From positions 1,302,001-1,366,000 of the forward strand of contig NZ_BMYV01000001.1 in NCBI RefSeq assembly GCF_014652455.1: a DNA stretch of 64,000 nucleotides, written 5' to 3'. Source of the stretch: Litorimonas cladophorae. GTDB lineage: Bacteria; Pseudomonadota; Alphaproteobacteria; Caulobacterales; Maricaulaceae. Made by a program: the position numbers and the translations under genes. Below, one piece after another: positions 43,279 to 52,063 of the stretch. The notes under the pieces are model-generated. The model saw nothing but the letters and a program-made list of their open reading frames with translations, was not told the DNA's origin and did no database searches. Each line of letters opens with the position of its first letter. Position 1 is the stretch's first letter.

Positions 43279-44583
43279 TTAAGATTTATTTTTATTTTTA
43301 CGCAACGCCGACCAAGCCTCTAGTCTGGCCTTGATAGGCGCTTCACGTCCATCGCCTTTGGGCGCATAAAAAGTCTCTCTTGGCATGTCGTCGGGGAAAT
43401 AGTCTTGCCCGGAAAAGCCAATAGCGGTGGACGGATCATAAGCATATCCATCACCATAGCCAATATCTTTCATCAGCTTTGTTGGCGCATTCAGGATGTG
43501 TTTGGGAGGTGGCAAACTGCCTGTCGCTTTCGCGGATCGCATGGCCGCTTTATACCCCTCGTAAACTCCAACCGATTTCGGCGCCGTCGCCAAGTGAACA
43601 ACAGCATGCGCAAGCGACAAATCACCCTCGGGGCTGCCTAAGCGTTCATAAGCGCGGGCAGCTTCGCTCGCGATCATCAGTGCCGTGGGATCCGCAAGAC
43701 CGATGTCTTCGCTCGCGAAACGCACAAGCCGCCGCGCAATATATCGCGGGTCCTCACCGCCCGTTATCATTCGGGCATACCAATAAAGCGCCGCATCAGG
43801 ATCTGAGCCGCGCATAGACTTATGCAACGCTGAAATGATGTTATAATGCTCATCTCGCGACTTATCATAAGCGGGCGCGCGTTTCTGGAGCAAAGCCGCG
43901 ACGCCCGCCGAATCCAACTGATCCTCGCCAGCCAAGAACACTTCGTCGGCAAGGGTCAGCAGGTAGCGACCATCACCATCGGCAAAGCCAATCAGTGTGT
44001 CGCGTCCGCTTTCATCCAAGGGCAGCACATGTCCGATGTGAGCTTCGGCGCGTGACAGCAGGCCGCGTAAGGCAGCATCATCTAGACGGTTCAGTACGAA
44101 CACCTGAGCGCGAGAGAGCAAGGCGCCATTGAGTTCAAAACTTGGGTTCTCAGTCGTTGCGCCAACCAGCGTTACAACGCCCTCTTCCACATAGGGTAAA
44201 AATCCGTCTTGTTGGGCACGGTTAAAGCGGTGAATTTCGTCAACAAATAATAAGGTGCCACGACCGGATTCGCGACGGGCACGCGCGGCCTCAAAAGCTT
44301 TCCGCAAATCTGCCACCCCTGAGAAAACGGCTGAGAGCTGCACAAATTCCAGCTCCGCTTTATCAGCGAGTAAACGCGCAATCGTGGTTTTTCCGACCCC
44401 AGGCGGACCCCATAAAATCATAGATGACAAGCGCCCCTGCCCCAACATTCGCCCGATCGGACCCTCTGGTCCAATTAAGTGAGACTGGCCAACAACATCT
44501 TCCAGCACGCTGGGTCGTAGCGCTTCGGCCAATGGCTGAGGTGCAGAAGCCTCCAGTCCAGCAGATTGAAAGAGGTTAGCCAT
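43279..44583 (-). CDS. rarA: Replication-associated recombination protein A
   Basis: 434 residues. An AAA+ clamp-loader-like ATPase: LRPSVLEDVVGQSHLIGPEG at the N-terminus, Walker A ILWGPPGVGKTTIARLLAD, Walker B LLFVDEIHRFNRAQQDGFLP and sensor 1 LVGATTENPSFELN. The C-terminal tetramerisation part includes DPDAALYWYARMITGGEDPRYIARR and the terminal QDYFPDDMP. RarA acts at stalled replication forks. It is divergent from the DUF2383 gene. Confidence 0.96.
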   Translation of the reverse strand: MANLFQSAGLEASAPQPLAEALRPSVLEDVVGQSHLIGPEGPIGRMLGQGRLSSMILWGPPGVGKTTIARLLADKAELEFVQLSAVFSGVADLRKAFEAARARRESGRGTLLFVDEIHRFNRAQQDGFLPYVEEGVVTLVGATTENPSFELNGALLSRAQVFVLNRLDDAALRGLLSRAEAHIGHVLPLDESGRDTLIGFADGDGRYLLTLADEVFLAGEDQLDSAGVAALLQKRAPAYDKSRDEHYNIISALHKSMRGSDPDAALYWYARMITGGEDPRYIARRLVRFASEDIGLADPTALMIASEAARAYERLGSPEGDLSLAHAVVHLATAPKSVGVYEGYKAAMRSAKATGSLPPPKHILNAPTKLMKDIGYGDGYAYDPSTAIGFSGQDYFPDDMPRETFYAPKGDGREAPIKARLEAWSALRKNKNKS

Positions 44584-44677
44584 ATTGCCCTAAAAGAATG
44601 TTTTACTCCGTCCATTTCGGAACGTTTTGAGCACCAGTTCGTTGGTTTGGTAACTGCAACAATAGAAAGGAATTAAT

Positions 44678-45118
44678 ATGTCAAATCAAACAGTAAAAGC
44701 GTTGAACGAAGTTACAGAGACAATGATCGATAGCTATAAAGGCTATGAAAAATGTCTGGAAATTTCTCAGGACAGCTATGGTTTGCGACAAAACTTTCAG
44801 GCCCGCGCACAGGAACGCGGACAATTGATCAACGAGCTGCAAGGCGAAGTGCGTCAGCTGGGCGGAGAGCCGGTAGTAGAAGGCTCGATCACTGGTAAAC
44901 TCCATCGCAGTTTCACGAAATTCAGTTCTTTCTTTCAGGACGATGAGAAGGCCGCAGTATCCGCGATTGATGATGGAGAAGAATATCTCGCCGAGAAAAT
45001 CGAAAACTGCCTCGAAAGCAACAATTTCTCAGCCAGTACGCAGAGTGTATTACAACGCGCCCATGCAAGCGCCAAAGCTGGCGAACGCTTTGCGGACATG
45101 ATTGAAGGCCGAATGTAA
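44678..45118 (+). CDS. DUF2383 four-helix-bundle protein
   Basis: 146 residues, entirely helical and polar. The DUF2383/PA2169 pattern is seen in LNEVTETMIDSYKGYEKCLE near the start and RAQERGQLINELQGEVRQLGGEP in the middle, followed by DDEKAAVSAIDDGEEYLAEKI. The fold is ferritin-like but lacks clear iron ligands, and the function is unknown. It has a Shine-Dalgarno (AAAGGA) and its own terminator, so it is probably a single-gene unit. Confidence 0.82.
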   Translation: MSNQTVKALNEVTETMIDSYKGYEKCLEISQDSYGLRQNFQARAQERGQLINELQGEVRQLGGEPVVEGSITGKLHRSFTKFSSFFQDDEKAAVSAIDDGEEYLAEKIENCLESNNFSASTQSVLQRAHASAKAGERFADMIEGRM

Positions 45119-45139
45119 TCTATCCACATCTGACGCTTC

Positions 45140-45170
45140 AGCCGCTCTCTTCGGAGGGCGGCTTTTTTAT
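45140..45170 (+). terminator. Terminator of the DUF2383 gene
   Basis: AGCCGCTCTC pairs with GGAGGGCGGCT (with one A-G mismatch around a TTC loop), followed by TTTTTTATT. Its stem closely resembles the terminator at 36021-36050. Confidence 0.85.
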
Positions 45171-45249
45171 TGTTGGTGATCAGAGGGCAGCTTTCCAACA
45201 ATCTCACAATATCAACTCCCTACTAACCTTATTTTGTTACGGGCGTGGG

Positions 45250-46623
45250 ATGCAGACCTCATTTAATCGCTTTGAACGTTTTTTACGCATTGATCGCATG
45301 ACGACGAAAAGCGAACTTATGCGGGCGCGGGCCGTCTATATCATTGGCTTTGCCTTCATCGCGACCCAGGTGATTAATCAGGCGACGATGTATTATTCTT
45401 ACGGTGGCTTTACCTTTGATCACGCTGTTTCGCTCATCGCTTGCGCACTCGTGTTCACGACTATCTTATTCCTAAGGATCAGCAAAAAATTTCAGGTCTA
45501 CGCAGCCGTCTTTTCGGTCCTGATAATTGCGGGAACGATGTCGTCGGCGATGAACCAAAATACAGGAATCAACTCGGCGCTCATTCCATTTCTGGTGCTA
45601 GGAATCGTGGTCAATGGATTCATCTGCGGCGCGAGAGCCACAATCGCGTTTGGCCTCGTGACCCTGATCGGGATTTGGGGCTTGTGGTGGATTAGCTTAA
45701 ATTACAGCTACACACCTATTTTTGACGTCGAAAAATTTGCCGATCGAAACTTTCAGCGCGCTATACAAGCTAGTCTAGCCGCTATTCTGATCACGATGAT
45801 CGGCGCTTTTTTCTCGCAAAATATGCATGATGCCTTCGGCGAATTGGAAGCGGGCATTATCGCCGCGCAAGACTCAGACAGGGCAAAAACTGACTTTCTG
45901 GCGACAATGAGCCATGAGTTATTTACGCCTATGAACGGGATCATCGGGATGAATGACATCTTGGAGGAAACCGATCTAGACGAGGAGCAGCGTGAATTGA
46001 CCACAATCATTCGCGACTCAGGGCGGGATTTGCAGACTATCATCGGGAACGTGTTACTCTTCTCGCAACTCGAAGCAGGTCGCGTCAGTCTCGATGACGC
46101 CGCGTTTAATCTCCGAACAACGCTTGAGAAAGCGGCCCAACCCTTTGCGGCACTTGCGGCCGCCAAAGGCCTTGTCTTCAAGACCCGCTTCGCGCCCACT
46201 GTTCCCGATTTAGTCGTCGGCGACCGGACAAGAACCGCCCAAATTGCGGCCGCCATTTTAGATAACGCAATAAAATTTACAGATACTGGTGCCGTCGAGC
46301 TCTCTATTCATGGAGGGGCAGATGAACGAGGCGATGTTCTTCTGCTCATGACGGTCACGGATACGGGTATTGGCATTGCAGCCGAAGACACCTCCCGGAT
46401 ATTTGAACGCTTCACGCAGCAAGATGGTTCGATAAAACGTCGGCACGGAGGGACAGGTCTGGGCCTAACGCTCGCTAAAGGACTGGCCGAGCTCATGGGC
46501 GGGAGCGTTACGGTCCACAGTGAACCCACAATCGGGAGTTCATTCTCCGTCCGACTGAAATATAGCGTTGTCGACGCAGACGCCGAATATAATGACGAAT
46601 CTTGGAAGATCGCAGCAGAGTAG
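45250..46623 (+). CDS. Membrane-bound sensor histidine kinase
   Basis: 457 residues. Residues about 25-195 hold five or six membrane helices without a large periplasmic domain. The HisKA helix is DFLATMSHELFTPMNGIIG, with phospho-acceptor His222, where the usual Arg after HEL is Phe. The ATPase domain (about 310-440) has the N box ILDNAIKFTDTG, the G1 box VTDTGIGIAAED and the G2 box GGTGLGLTLAKGLAEL. No receiver domain and no response-regulator gene are present nearby, so it is an orphan. The input signal is unknown. Confidence 0.9.
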   Translation: MQTSFNRFERFLRIDRMTTKSELMRARAVYIIGFAFIATQVINQATMYYSYGGFTFDHAVSLIACALVFTTILFLRISKKFQVYAAVFSVLIIAGTMSSAMNQNTGINSALIPFLVLGIVVNGFICGARATIAFGLVTLIGIWGLWWISLNYSYTPIFDVEKFADRNFQRAIQASLAAILITMIGAFFSQNMHDAFGELEAGIIAAQDSDRAKTDFLATMSHELFTPMNGIIGMNDILEETDLDEEQRELTTIIRDSGRDLQTIIGNVLLFSQLEAGRVSLDDAAFNLRTTLEKAAQPFAALAAAKGLVFKTRFAPTVPDLVVGDRTRTAQIAAAILDNAIKFTDTGAVELSIHGGADERGDVLLLMTVTDTGIGIAAEDTSRIFERFTQQDGSIKRRHGGTGLGLTLAKGLAELMGGSVTVHSEPTIGSSFSVRLKYSVVDADAEYNDESWKIAAE

Positions 46624-46737
46624 CTCTCAGCATATTTTCCTGTCTTAAACACGAACCAGCCGTCATCGAAGCTAAAACCTAATAGTTCAGGACATTGCCG
46701 TCTTCTAAGACCGGTTCTTTAATGAAAGTAGGGGTTT

Positions 46738-46842
46738 TGAGAGGCGCTCGTGAGGGGCACCTCTCATTTTACATCTGACTCTGCGCCCCGTGATCAGATG
46801 CCGCCCGATCCGCAAGGGTCGGGCATTTGCCTTTCGGGGGCT
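46738..46842. ncRNA. Candidate structured RNA or leader (three hairpins with a possible pseudoknot)
   Basis: Three stems lie in the gap after the histidine kinase. First, TGAGAGG with CCTCTCA (46738-46766), continuing GCTC/GGGC around a GTGAG loop. Second, CATCTGA with TCAGATG (46772-46800), enclosing GCGCCCCG. Third, GCCCGATCC with GGGTCGGGC around a GCAA tetraloop (46803-46824). The GCCCC of the second loop can also pair with GGGGC about 46836-46841, which would make a pseudoknot. No known riboswitch consensus is recognised. Confidence 0.4.
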
Positions 46843-46981
46843 CTGATTTCACCGCATTACATTATTTGTTCGAAATTTCATTCTGCACCATCTCAAACCT
46901 AACATTTTAGGACAGGAGCGACTTCCATTTAACCTTATCTAATGAAACCAACGCGTGGGGGCAGACGTGGTTGGGGACGTC

Positions 46982-47037
46982 GAGCCAACCCAAGTCTAAC
47001 GCATTCAAAGCGAATATTGTTAGCTCTGGGTTGGCTC
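46982..47037 (+). repeat. 11-bp perfect inverted repeat just upstream of an unknown gene
   Basis: GAGCCAACCCA at 46982-46992 is complementary to TGGGTTGGCTC at 47027-47037. CTAAC and GTTAG inside extend the fold. It ends just before the possible upstream ATG at 47039, so the fold could affect translation initiation there. Confidence 0.6.
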
Positions 47038-47074
47038 AATGTTGCACAAGTTTTCGCAAGAAATAAGGCGTGGC

Positions 47075-47524
47075 ATGGGATTGAGAAACAAGGACCGTTC
47101 AATTCATTTTGGAGCCATAGGTGTGACAAATGTGGGGATGTCGCGAACGGAATTTCTGCACGCCGCCCTTCAGAATTTGAATGTGAAGAACACACACATC
47201 AAATCAGTCGCCGTGTTCGACGTACCAACAATGGCTATGATCGTGCTTGAAAGGCCTAAGATCGCGCCACGACGGGCGTTTGCAAAAACAAAGTCTGGTG
47301 GAGAATACCGCGTTACATTTCACTTACGTCAGCTTTCGACCCGCACAAAAATGTCTGAATTGAGTTATGAAATTAAATCCCGTAGCCTGAAAAAGATTTT
47401 TGGAGGTCGTAGGTCTTCAATTGAATCGGCAGAAAATGATTGGGTTAAGGCGTTCCACACGCGTTTGACCGAGAATATCGCAAGAGCGGGTGCGCAGTCA
47501 TTTCCGACCCTGCCAGTCATTTAA
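47075..47524 (+). CDS. Hypothetical protein
   Basis: 149 residues from the ATG at 47075, which follows AAGGCG at good spacing. An ATG 12 codons upstream (47039) lies right against the inverted repeat and is less likely. The composition is protein-like: GVTNVGMSRTEFLHAALQNL, IKSVAVFDVPTMAMIVLE, then RVTFHLRQLSTRTKMSELSY and a basic RSLKKIFGGRRSS. No family is recognised. Codon use is more A/T-rich than in neighbouring core genes. An AraC-type regulator begins 27 bp downstream, so the two are probably linked. Confidence 0.6.
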   Translation: MGLRNKDRSIHFGAIGVTNVGMSRTEFLHAALQNLNVKNTHIKSVAVFDVPTMAMIVLERPKIAPRRAFAKTKSGGEYRVTFHLRQLSTRTKMSELSYEIKSRSLKKIFGGRRSSIESAENDWVKAFHTRLTENIARAGAQSFPTLPVI

Positions 47525-47551
47525 TGTCGCTATGACAGGGAAGTCGACTTT

Positions 47552-48574
47552 ATGCGGGGAGAAGCTCTATATTGTCGCTCAATTGCGCTAGACGGCCTTT
47601 TCCCCTTTGTGGAAAAAAAAGGCGGTCAGCCATTGAAATGGGCCGCAGAGGTCGGGCTGAAACCCTCTTTTCATTCCAAGTCCATTGATTTTGTACGCTG
47701 GAACGCGCTTTGCGATTATTTGGAGCTCTGTTCAGAGCGGCTTAATATGCCCGCATTTGGGATTGAATGGGCGCATGACTTACCTGATGATCCGCGCAAT
47801 AGCGGTCCGACCCTGCTTATGGCGGCGATATCAAAGAACCTCAGACAATCTTTAAAAGTCGCGGTTGAATACCAAAAAATACACACCAATGGTGTTGCCT
47901 ATAGCATCCAAGAAAATGAGGCGGCTGCAGAGGTGACGGGATATGTCGACATTCATCCAATGTCGAACTCGTCGCGCCAATATTGCGAGCACATCTTAGC
48001 TTTTCTCGCGATTTACGGCGAACGTTATATTCCACGTGTCGATTTCACGCGGGTTACATTCCAACACAAAGCACCCGCAAATACCTATTGGCACGAAAAA
48101 ACCTTTAAACACCCCATAATTTTTAATGCGGACCGAAACAGCCTCGTGTCAAAAATTTCTGTTCTGAACACACCCTCCAGCCATCTGACGACCCTCTTGC
48201 TGCCGCTGTTAAGAACCTATTTAAACCGCAGACAACGGTCCGTATCTTCGCGCACCTCCGTGGCCATGGACGTTGCAGAAACCTTGCCGCAAATGTTCGG
48301 TTTAAAACGGACCCGCATAACCGACGTGGCCGAGGCGCTAGAGATAAGTGAAAAAAAGCTACAACGGCTCCTGCGTGATGAGGGCGTTAGCTATTCTGCT
48401 GTGCTGGATGATGTGCGACGTAATAGTGCGACAAGACTTCTGCAAGAAAGCAATATTTCAATTACACGGCTTGCGAAAATGCTGGATTACTCAACAGTCG
48501 AGAGCTTTAATTTCGCCTGCAAACGCTGGCACGGTCAAAGTCCCCGCCAAGTGCGCCAAATGCGGGACGGGTAA
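47552..48574 (+). CDS. AraC family transcriptional regulator (Arabinose_bd-type N-terminal domain)
   Basis: 340 residues. Residues about 15-200 match the PF12625-type ligand domain found in OruR/AphA-like regulators (FVEKKGGQPLKWAAEVGLKP, FVRWNALCDYLELCSERL, FGIEWAHDLPD). The C-terminal HTH_18 domain (about 250-335) has ITDVAEALEISEKKLQRLLR, then SISITRLAKMLDYSTVESFN-like helices (NISITRLAKMLDYSTV) and FACKRWHGQSPRQVRQM. Related regulators sense amino acids, fatty acids or terpenoids; the ligand here is unknown. The hypothetical gene just upstream is the natural first target. Confidence 0.85.
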   Translation: MRGEALYCRSIALDGLFPFVEKKGGQPLKWAAEVGLKPSFHSKSIDFVRWNALCDYLELCSERLNMPAFGIEWAHDLPDDPRNSGPTLLMAAISKNLRQSLKVAVEYQKIHTNGVAYSIQENEAAAEVTGYVDIHPMSNSSRQYCEHILAFLAIYGERYIPRVDFTRVTFQHKAPANTYWHEKTFKHPIIFNADRNSLVSKISVLNTPSSHLTTLLLPLLRTYLNRRQRSVSSRTSVAMDVAETLPQMFGLKRTRITDVAEALEISEKKLQRLLRDEGVSYSAVLDDVRRNSATRLLQESNISITRLAKMLDYSTVESFNFACKRWHGQSPRQVRQMRDG

Positions 48575-48604
48575 ACTCTCTACAAGACGGCCAAAGTGTT
48601 TTGA

Positions 48605-49081
48605 TTAGTCTTCACCCGTCGCAGGCTTGTCCGTTTCCATGAGAAATTCAGGGCCGATCTGAACATTCAATCGCAACCCATATGTTAAGCAGCAGGTCTC
48701 GCCATCTGGGGACACAGTGATGCTGACAGTCTCTCGCCCTTTATCACGCGGGATGTGAAAAACAGTTTCGTAAAGCTTTAAACTATTTTGCTGGCGAAAG
48801 TTTCTATTCGCCGCCACCGCGAACTCCGGTTGAGCAGACGCACTGATAAATTCGTAAGTCGACTCTATGGCATCGGCATTAAATCCATAACCCTCGGCGG
48901 CACGCTTCAATATCTCATCCGTGCGCCGAGCATAGAAGTCTTCTAAGACTTGCGCCGAATAGGCCTCAATTTCATCAGAATGTGATTTAACGAGGTCATT
49001 ATTAAATGAGACCGTGCAGGCGGTGAGCAGCAACGAACCGATCAGGCCAACAAAGAGTTGGATTAATTTAGAGTATGTCAT
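48605..49081 (-). CDS. Predicted lipoprotein
   Basis: 158 residues from the ATG at 49081 (a TTG two codons earlier is unlikely). MTYSKLIQLFVGLIGSLLL precedes the lipobox TACTV, giving a lipid-anchored protein. The mature part starts with a helical region (DEIEAYSAQVLEDFYARRTD) and ends with beta-like KGRETVSITVSPDGETCC and YGLRLNVQIGPEFL. No family is recognised. It is convergent with the AraC gene and has the sdhA terminator upstream of its promoter region. Confidence 0.65.
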   Translation of the reverse strand: MTYSKLIQLFVGLIGSLLLTACTVSFNNDLVKSHSDEIEAYSAQVLEDFYARRTDEILKRAAEGYGFNADAIESTYEFISASAQPEFAVAANRNFRQQNSLKLYETVFHIPRDKGRETVSITVSPDGETCCLTYGLRLNVQIGPEFLMETDKPATGED

Positions 49082-49165
49082 TCTCAAAAGTTAGACCCAT
49101 TTTCGCTAAGTGAAAAGCCTCAATCAAAGAATCACGAATATGTCGCTTTTCTCTGAAACTCGCCT

Positions 49166-49192
49166 ATAAAAAAGGCCCCTCTTGGAGCCTTT
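49166..49192 (-). terminator. Terminator of the sdhCDA operon
   Basis: On the minus strand AAGGCTCC pairs with GGGGCCTT (one T-G wobble) around an AAGA loop, then six T. It lies 22 bp after the sdhA stop and shows that the transcript ends before any sdhB. Confidence 0.85.
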
Positions 49193-49213
49193 TCTCATTC
49201 TTTATTTCGCCGT

Positions 49214-51010
49214 CTAATACACCCGTTTTTTGGGTTGAATATATTCGATCCCGTCAGTCATCGTGTAATCATGAACAGGGCGATAATCAATTTTTACGGT
49301 GTTGGTTTCGCCATCATACCACGCCAATGTGTGTTTCATCCATTCCGCGTCGAGGCGATCTGGATAATCCTCATGCGCATGTGCGCCGCGGCTCTCTTTG
49401 CGGTTATCCGCAGAGGCAATCGTCACGCGGGCTTGAGCGATCAGATTGTCGAGTTCTAACGTTTCCATCAAATCGGTGTTCCACACGAGCGTTCGGTCTG
49501 TGACGGACACATCTTTGATATGTTCGGCAATCGCGGTCACTTTCTGAACACCTTCGGCAAGGCTCTCTTCTGTACGGAAAACAGCGCAATGTTCTTGCAT
49601 CGCTTTTTGCAGGTTTAAGCGAATGTCTGCTGTCTTCTTCGTGCCGTCAGCGTTGCGGAACTTGTTCATACGCGTGATCGACTCTTCACCCGCATCGGCG
49701 GCGAGCGGCTTTTGCTGCATATTTGGCGTACATGTTTCTTTCACCCGTAGACCTGCTGCGCGTCCGAAGACGACGAGATCGATCAAGGAGTTAGAGCCAA
49801 GACGGTTCGCGCCGTGGACAGACACGCAAGCCGCTTCGCCAACAGCCATCAAGCCAGGCACGACGCTATCGGGGTTACCGTCTTTGAGGGTAAGAACTTC
49901 GCCATGATAATTCGTTTGAATGCCGCCCATGTTATAATGACAGGTCGGAAGAACCGGGATCGGCTCCTTGTTCACGTCCACATTGGCAAAAATTTTCGCG
50001 GTCTCAGAAATACCTGGGAGACGCTCAGCCAGAACAGCTGGATCAAGATGATCGAGATGGAGGAAGATATGATCTTTGTTCGGACCGACACCCCGGCCCT
50101 CACGAATTTCAATCGTCATCGCGCGCGAGACAACATCGCGTGAAGCGAGATCTTTGGCCGAAGGCGCATAGCGTTCCATGAAACGCTCACCCTCGGAGTT
50201 GGTCAAATAACCGCCCTCGCCGCGTGAGCCTTCAGTGATTAGACACCCTGCGCCGTAAATACCTGTTGGATGGAATTGGATGAACTCCATGTCCTGCACT
50301 GGCAAACCAGCGCGAAGAACCATCGCATTGCCATCGCCCGTACATGTATGTGCGGATGTCGCAGAGAAGAACACGCGGCCATAACCGCCCGTCGCGAGAA
50401 TCACGGTTTGGGCGCGGAAGCGATGCAATGTGCCATCATCCAATTTCCAAGCTGTCATACCGCGGCACACGCCGTCTTCCATGATCAGGTCGAGTGCGAA
50501 ATATTCGATAAAGAATTCGGCTTCATTCCGAAGAGCTTGGCCATAAAGCGTATGCAACATGGCGTGACCCGTACGGTCAGCCGCCGCGCAGGTCCGCTGC
50601 GCTTCTGGACCTTGGCCCATATTCTGCATCATGCCGCCAAAAGGACGCTGATAGATTTTGCCTTCTTCAGTCCGTGAAAACGGCATACCCCAGTGCTCTA
50701 GCTCATAAACAGCTTTTGGCGCTTCGCGGCAGAGATATTCAATCGAGTCTTGGTCACCGAGCCAATCTGACCCTTTGACCGTGTCATACATGTGCCAGCG
50801 CCAATCATCGGCGCCCATGTTGCCGAGGGAGGCCGCGATGCCGCCTTGGGCTGCTACGGTATGTGAACGCGTCGGGAAGACTTTCGTCACACAGGCTGTC
50901 TTCAAGCCAGACTGCGCCGCGCCGAGTGTTGCGCGGAGACCGGAGCCACCTGCGCCGACGACAACGACGTCATATGTGTGATCAATCCACTCTGTTTTCT
51001 GGGTAGCCAT
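49214..51010 (-). CDS. sdhA: Succinate dehydrogenase flavoprotein subunit
   Basis: 598 residues. FAD is covalently bound at the His in [36 protein letters not shown] is the dinucleotide-binding motif. Active-site elements are [22 protein letters not shown] and the substrate-binding TCHYNMGGI, with [19 protein letters not shown] near residue 400. SdhA oxidises succinate to fumarate in the TCA cycle and respiratory complex II. It is the last gene of sdhC-sdhD-sdhA, 9 bp after sdhD. Confidence 0.97.
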   Translation of the reverse strand: MATQKTEWIDHTYDVVVVGAGGSGLRATLGAAQSGLKTACVTKVFPTRSHTVAAQGGIAASLGNMGADDWRWHMYDTVKGSDWLGDQDSIEYLCREAPKAVYELEHWGMPFSRTEEGKIYQRPFGGMMQNMGQGPEAQRTCAAADRTGHAMLHTLYGQALRNEAEFFIEYFALDLIMEDGVCRGMTAWKLDDGTLHRFRAQTVILATGGYGRVFFSATSAHTCTGDGNAMVLRAGLPVQDMEFIQFHPTGIYGAGCLITEGSRGEGGYLTNSEGERFMERYAPSAKDLASRDVVSRAMTIEIREGRGVGPNKDHIFLHLDHLDPAVLAERLPGISETAKIFANVDVNKEPIPVLPTCHYNMGGIQTNYHGEVLTLKDGNPDSVVPGLMAVGEAACVSVHGANRLGSNSLIDLVVFGRAAGLRVKETCTPNMQQKPLAADAGEESITRMNKFRNADGTKKTADIRLNLQKAMQEHCAVFRTEESLAEGVQKVTAIAEHIKDVSVTDRTLVWNTDLMETLELDNLIAQARVTIASADNRKESRGAHAHEDYPDRLDAEWMKHTLAWYDGETNTVKIDYRPVHDYTMTDGIEYIQPKKRVY

Positions 51011-51019
51011 AATAGAGTC

Positions 51020-51364
51020 CTAGAGGAATGCGAGTTTGATGACGGCGAACGCCACGACTGCCCATAAAATGAAGGCGACCAGCTTGTTCTTCAACAGGCC
51101 AAATGAGCGCAGCTTACCACCGAAATAATCGATCACGACTTCGTCCATCTCCAACTTGCAATACCAAATGGCTGCGGTGAAGAAAGCGAGGAAACCCAAT
51201 GCGCCAACAGGCGAGGAGAGCCAAGCGGCGATACCGTCGGCGCCAGCGGGTACGGCGCGAGCAACGGAAATAATGGCGAAAGGCAAACCCAAGATGACAC
51301 CCCATCCCGTCAGGGTGTGGATTTTCGCATGGGCTGCGCTGTGGTTAGCAGTTCCGGCGCTCAT
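51020..51364 (-). CDS. sdhD: Succinate dehydrogenase membrane anchor subunit
   Basis: 114 residues with three membrane helices. The first helix includes HTLTGWGVILGLPFAIISVAR; the second, GALGFLAFFTAAIWYCKLEMDEVVIDYF, carries the polar D-Y pattern near the quinone site. Together with SdhC it anchors complex II and, in related enzymes, ligates heme b. Its start overlaps the sdhC stop by 4 bp. Confidence 0.88.
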   Translation of the reverse strand: MSAGTANHSAAHAKIHTLTGWGVILGLPFAIISVARAVPAGADGIAAWLSSPVGALGFLAFFTAAIWYCKLEMDEVVIDYFGGKLRSFGLLKNKLVAFILWAVVAFAVIKLAFL

Positions 51365-51753
51365 GAGAACACTCCCGAGATAAGCAGGGTTGCAACGAAG
51401 GACACACCCAAAGCAAAGCCGACCATTGCAAAAGACAGCACATTATTTTTTTCAGGGTCAAACATTGCGCCCCTGTTCCAAATAGCGTGGCGAAGCTGCG
51501 CGACAGCCATGAAGACAAAAGCGAAGAGAAAGACAAATAGGCCGATTGCGCCCAGCGGTGAGAACACGAGCCCTGCGAGTGGCAGGCTTCCTGTTAGCGC
51601 CAAGACCAAAATGCCAATCGCGACCAAAAACAGCGCAACATAGCAGATAATCGCGCTGGCCCGATGTAAGATCGAGCTCAGCATCGCGCCATGCCAGCGC
51701 CAAACCTGTAAATGCGGCGCCATTGGCCGCTTATCATTCCATTCCGATGACAT
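51361..51753 (-). CDS. sdhC: Succinate dehydrogenase cytochrome b556 subunit
   Basis: 130 residues, three membrane helices. RPMAPHLQVWRWHGAMLSS and SILHRASAIICYVALFL are the SdhC signature, with Ser and Arg residues of the ubiquinone site and the His of HRASA. LRHAIWN in the third part holds the usual heme-ligand His. It is the first gene of the sdhCDA operon, downstream of a structured intergenic region on the same strand. Confidence 0.93.
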   Translation of the reverse strand: MSSEWNDKRPMAPHLQVWRWHGAMLSSILHRASAIICYVALFLVAIGILVLALTGSLPLAGLVFSPLGAIGLFVFLFAFVFMAVAQLRHAIWNRGAMFDPEKNNVLSFAMVGFALGVSFVATLLISGVFS

Positions 51754-51839
51754 GAAACTGTCCCTCTTTTAATCTGCGCGCAAGCTAGGCTCCGACGATA
51801 ATATGTCAACGAATGATTGAGGCGCTAGTTGCGGCAAAT

Positions 51840-51941
51840 AGTAGAAATTTGCAGTGGGCGTTAAACCTAACGGACAATGAAATTTCTACTTGAAATGGAC
51901 GGCCTGAACCACACCAAGAGAGGTCTTAGGGTGGGCCGCCC
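51840..51941. other. Two consecutive strong hairpins between sdhC and the EamA gene
   Basis: First, AGTAGAAATTT at 51840-51850 pairs perfectly with AAATTTCTACT at 51880-51890, and CGTTA/TAACG (51859-51863 with 51868-51872) forms an inner stem around AACC. Second, GGACGGC at 51897-51903 pairs with GCCGCCC at 51935-51941, CCAC with GTGG, CC with GG and AAGA with TCTT around a GAGG loop. No T-run follows on either strand. It could be a leader of sdhCDA, a small RNA, or a protein-binding region. Confidence 0.5.
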
Positions 51942-52063
51942 ATTATAGAGGCTATGGAACTCAGGCGTTTGAAACCTAGCTTTTCGGTTGGATGCTTTGC
52001 GTTGTGGGATGCGGCGCCTGATTTTCGGCGACATGGGGTGGGATTTGAATATAGCTCATCCCC

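Noticed and set aside
46942-47250. A 102-codon frame overlapping the inverted repeat near 47 kb
   Set aside because: The translation is Arg/Trp/Gly-rich with no motif, and it conflicts with the better-supported frame starting at 47075.
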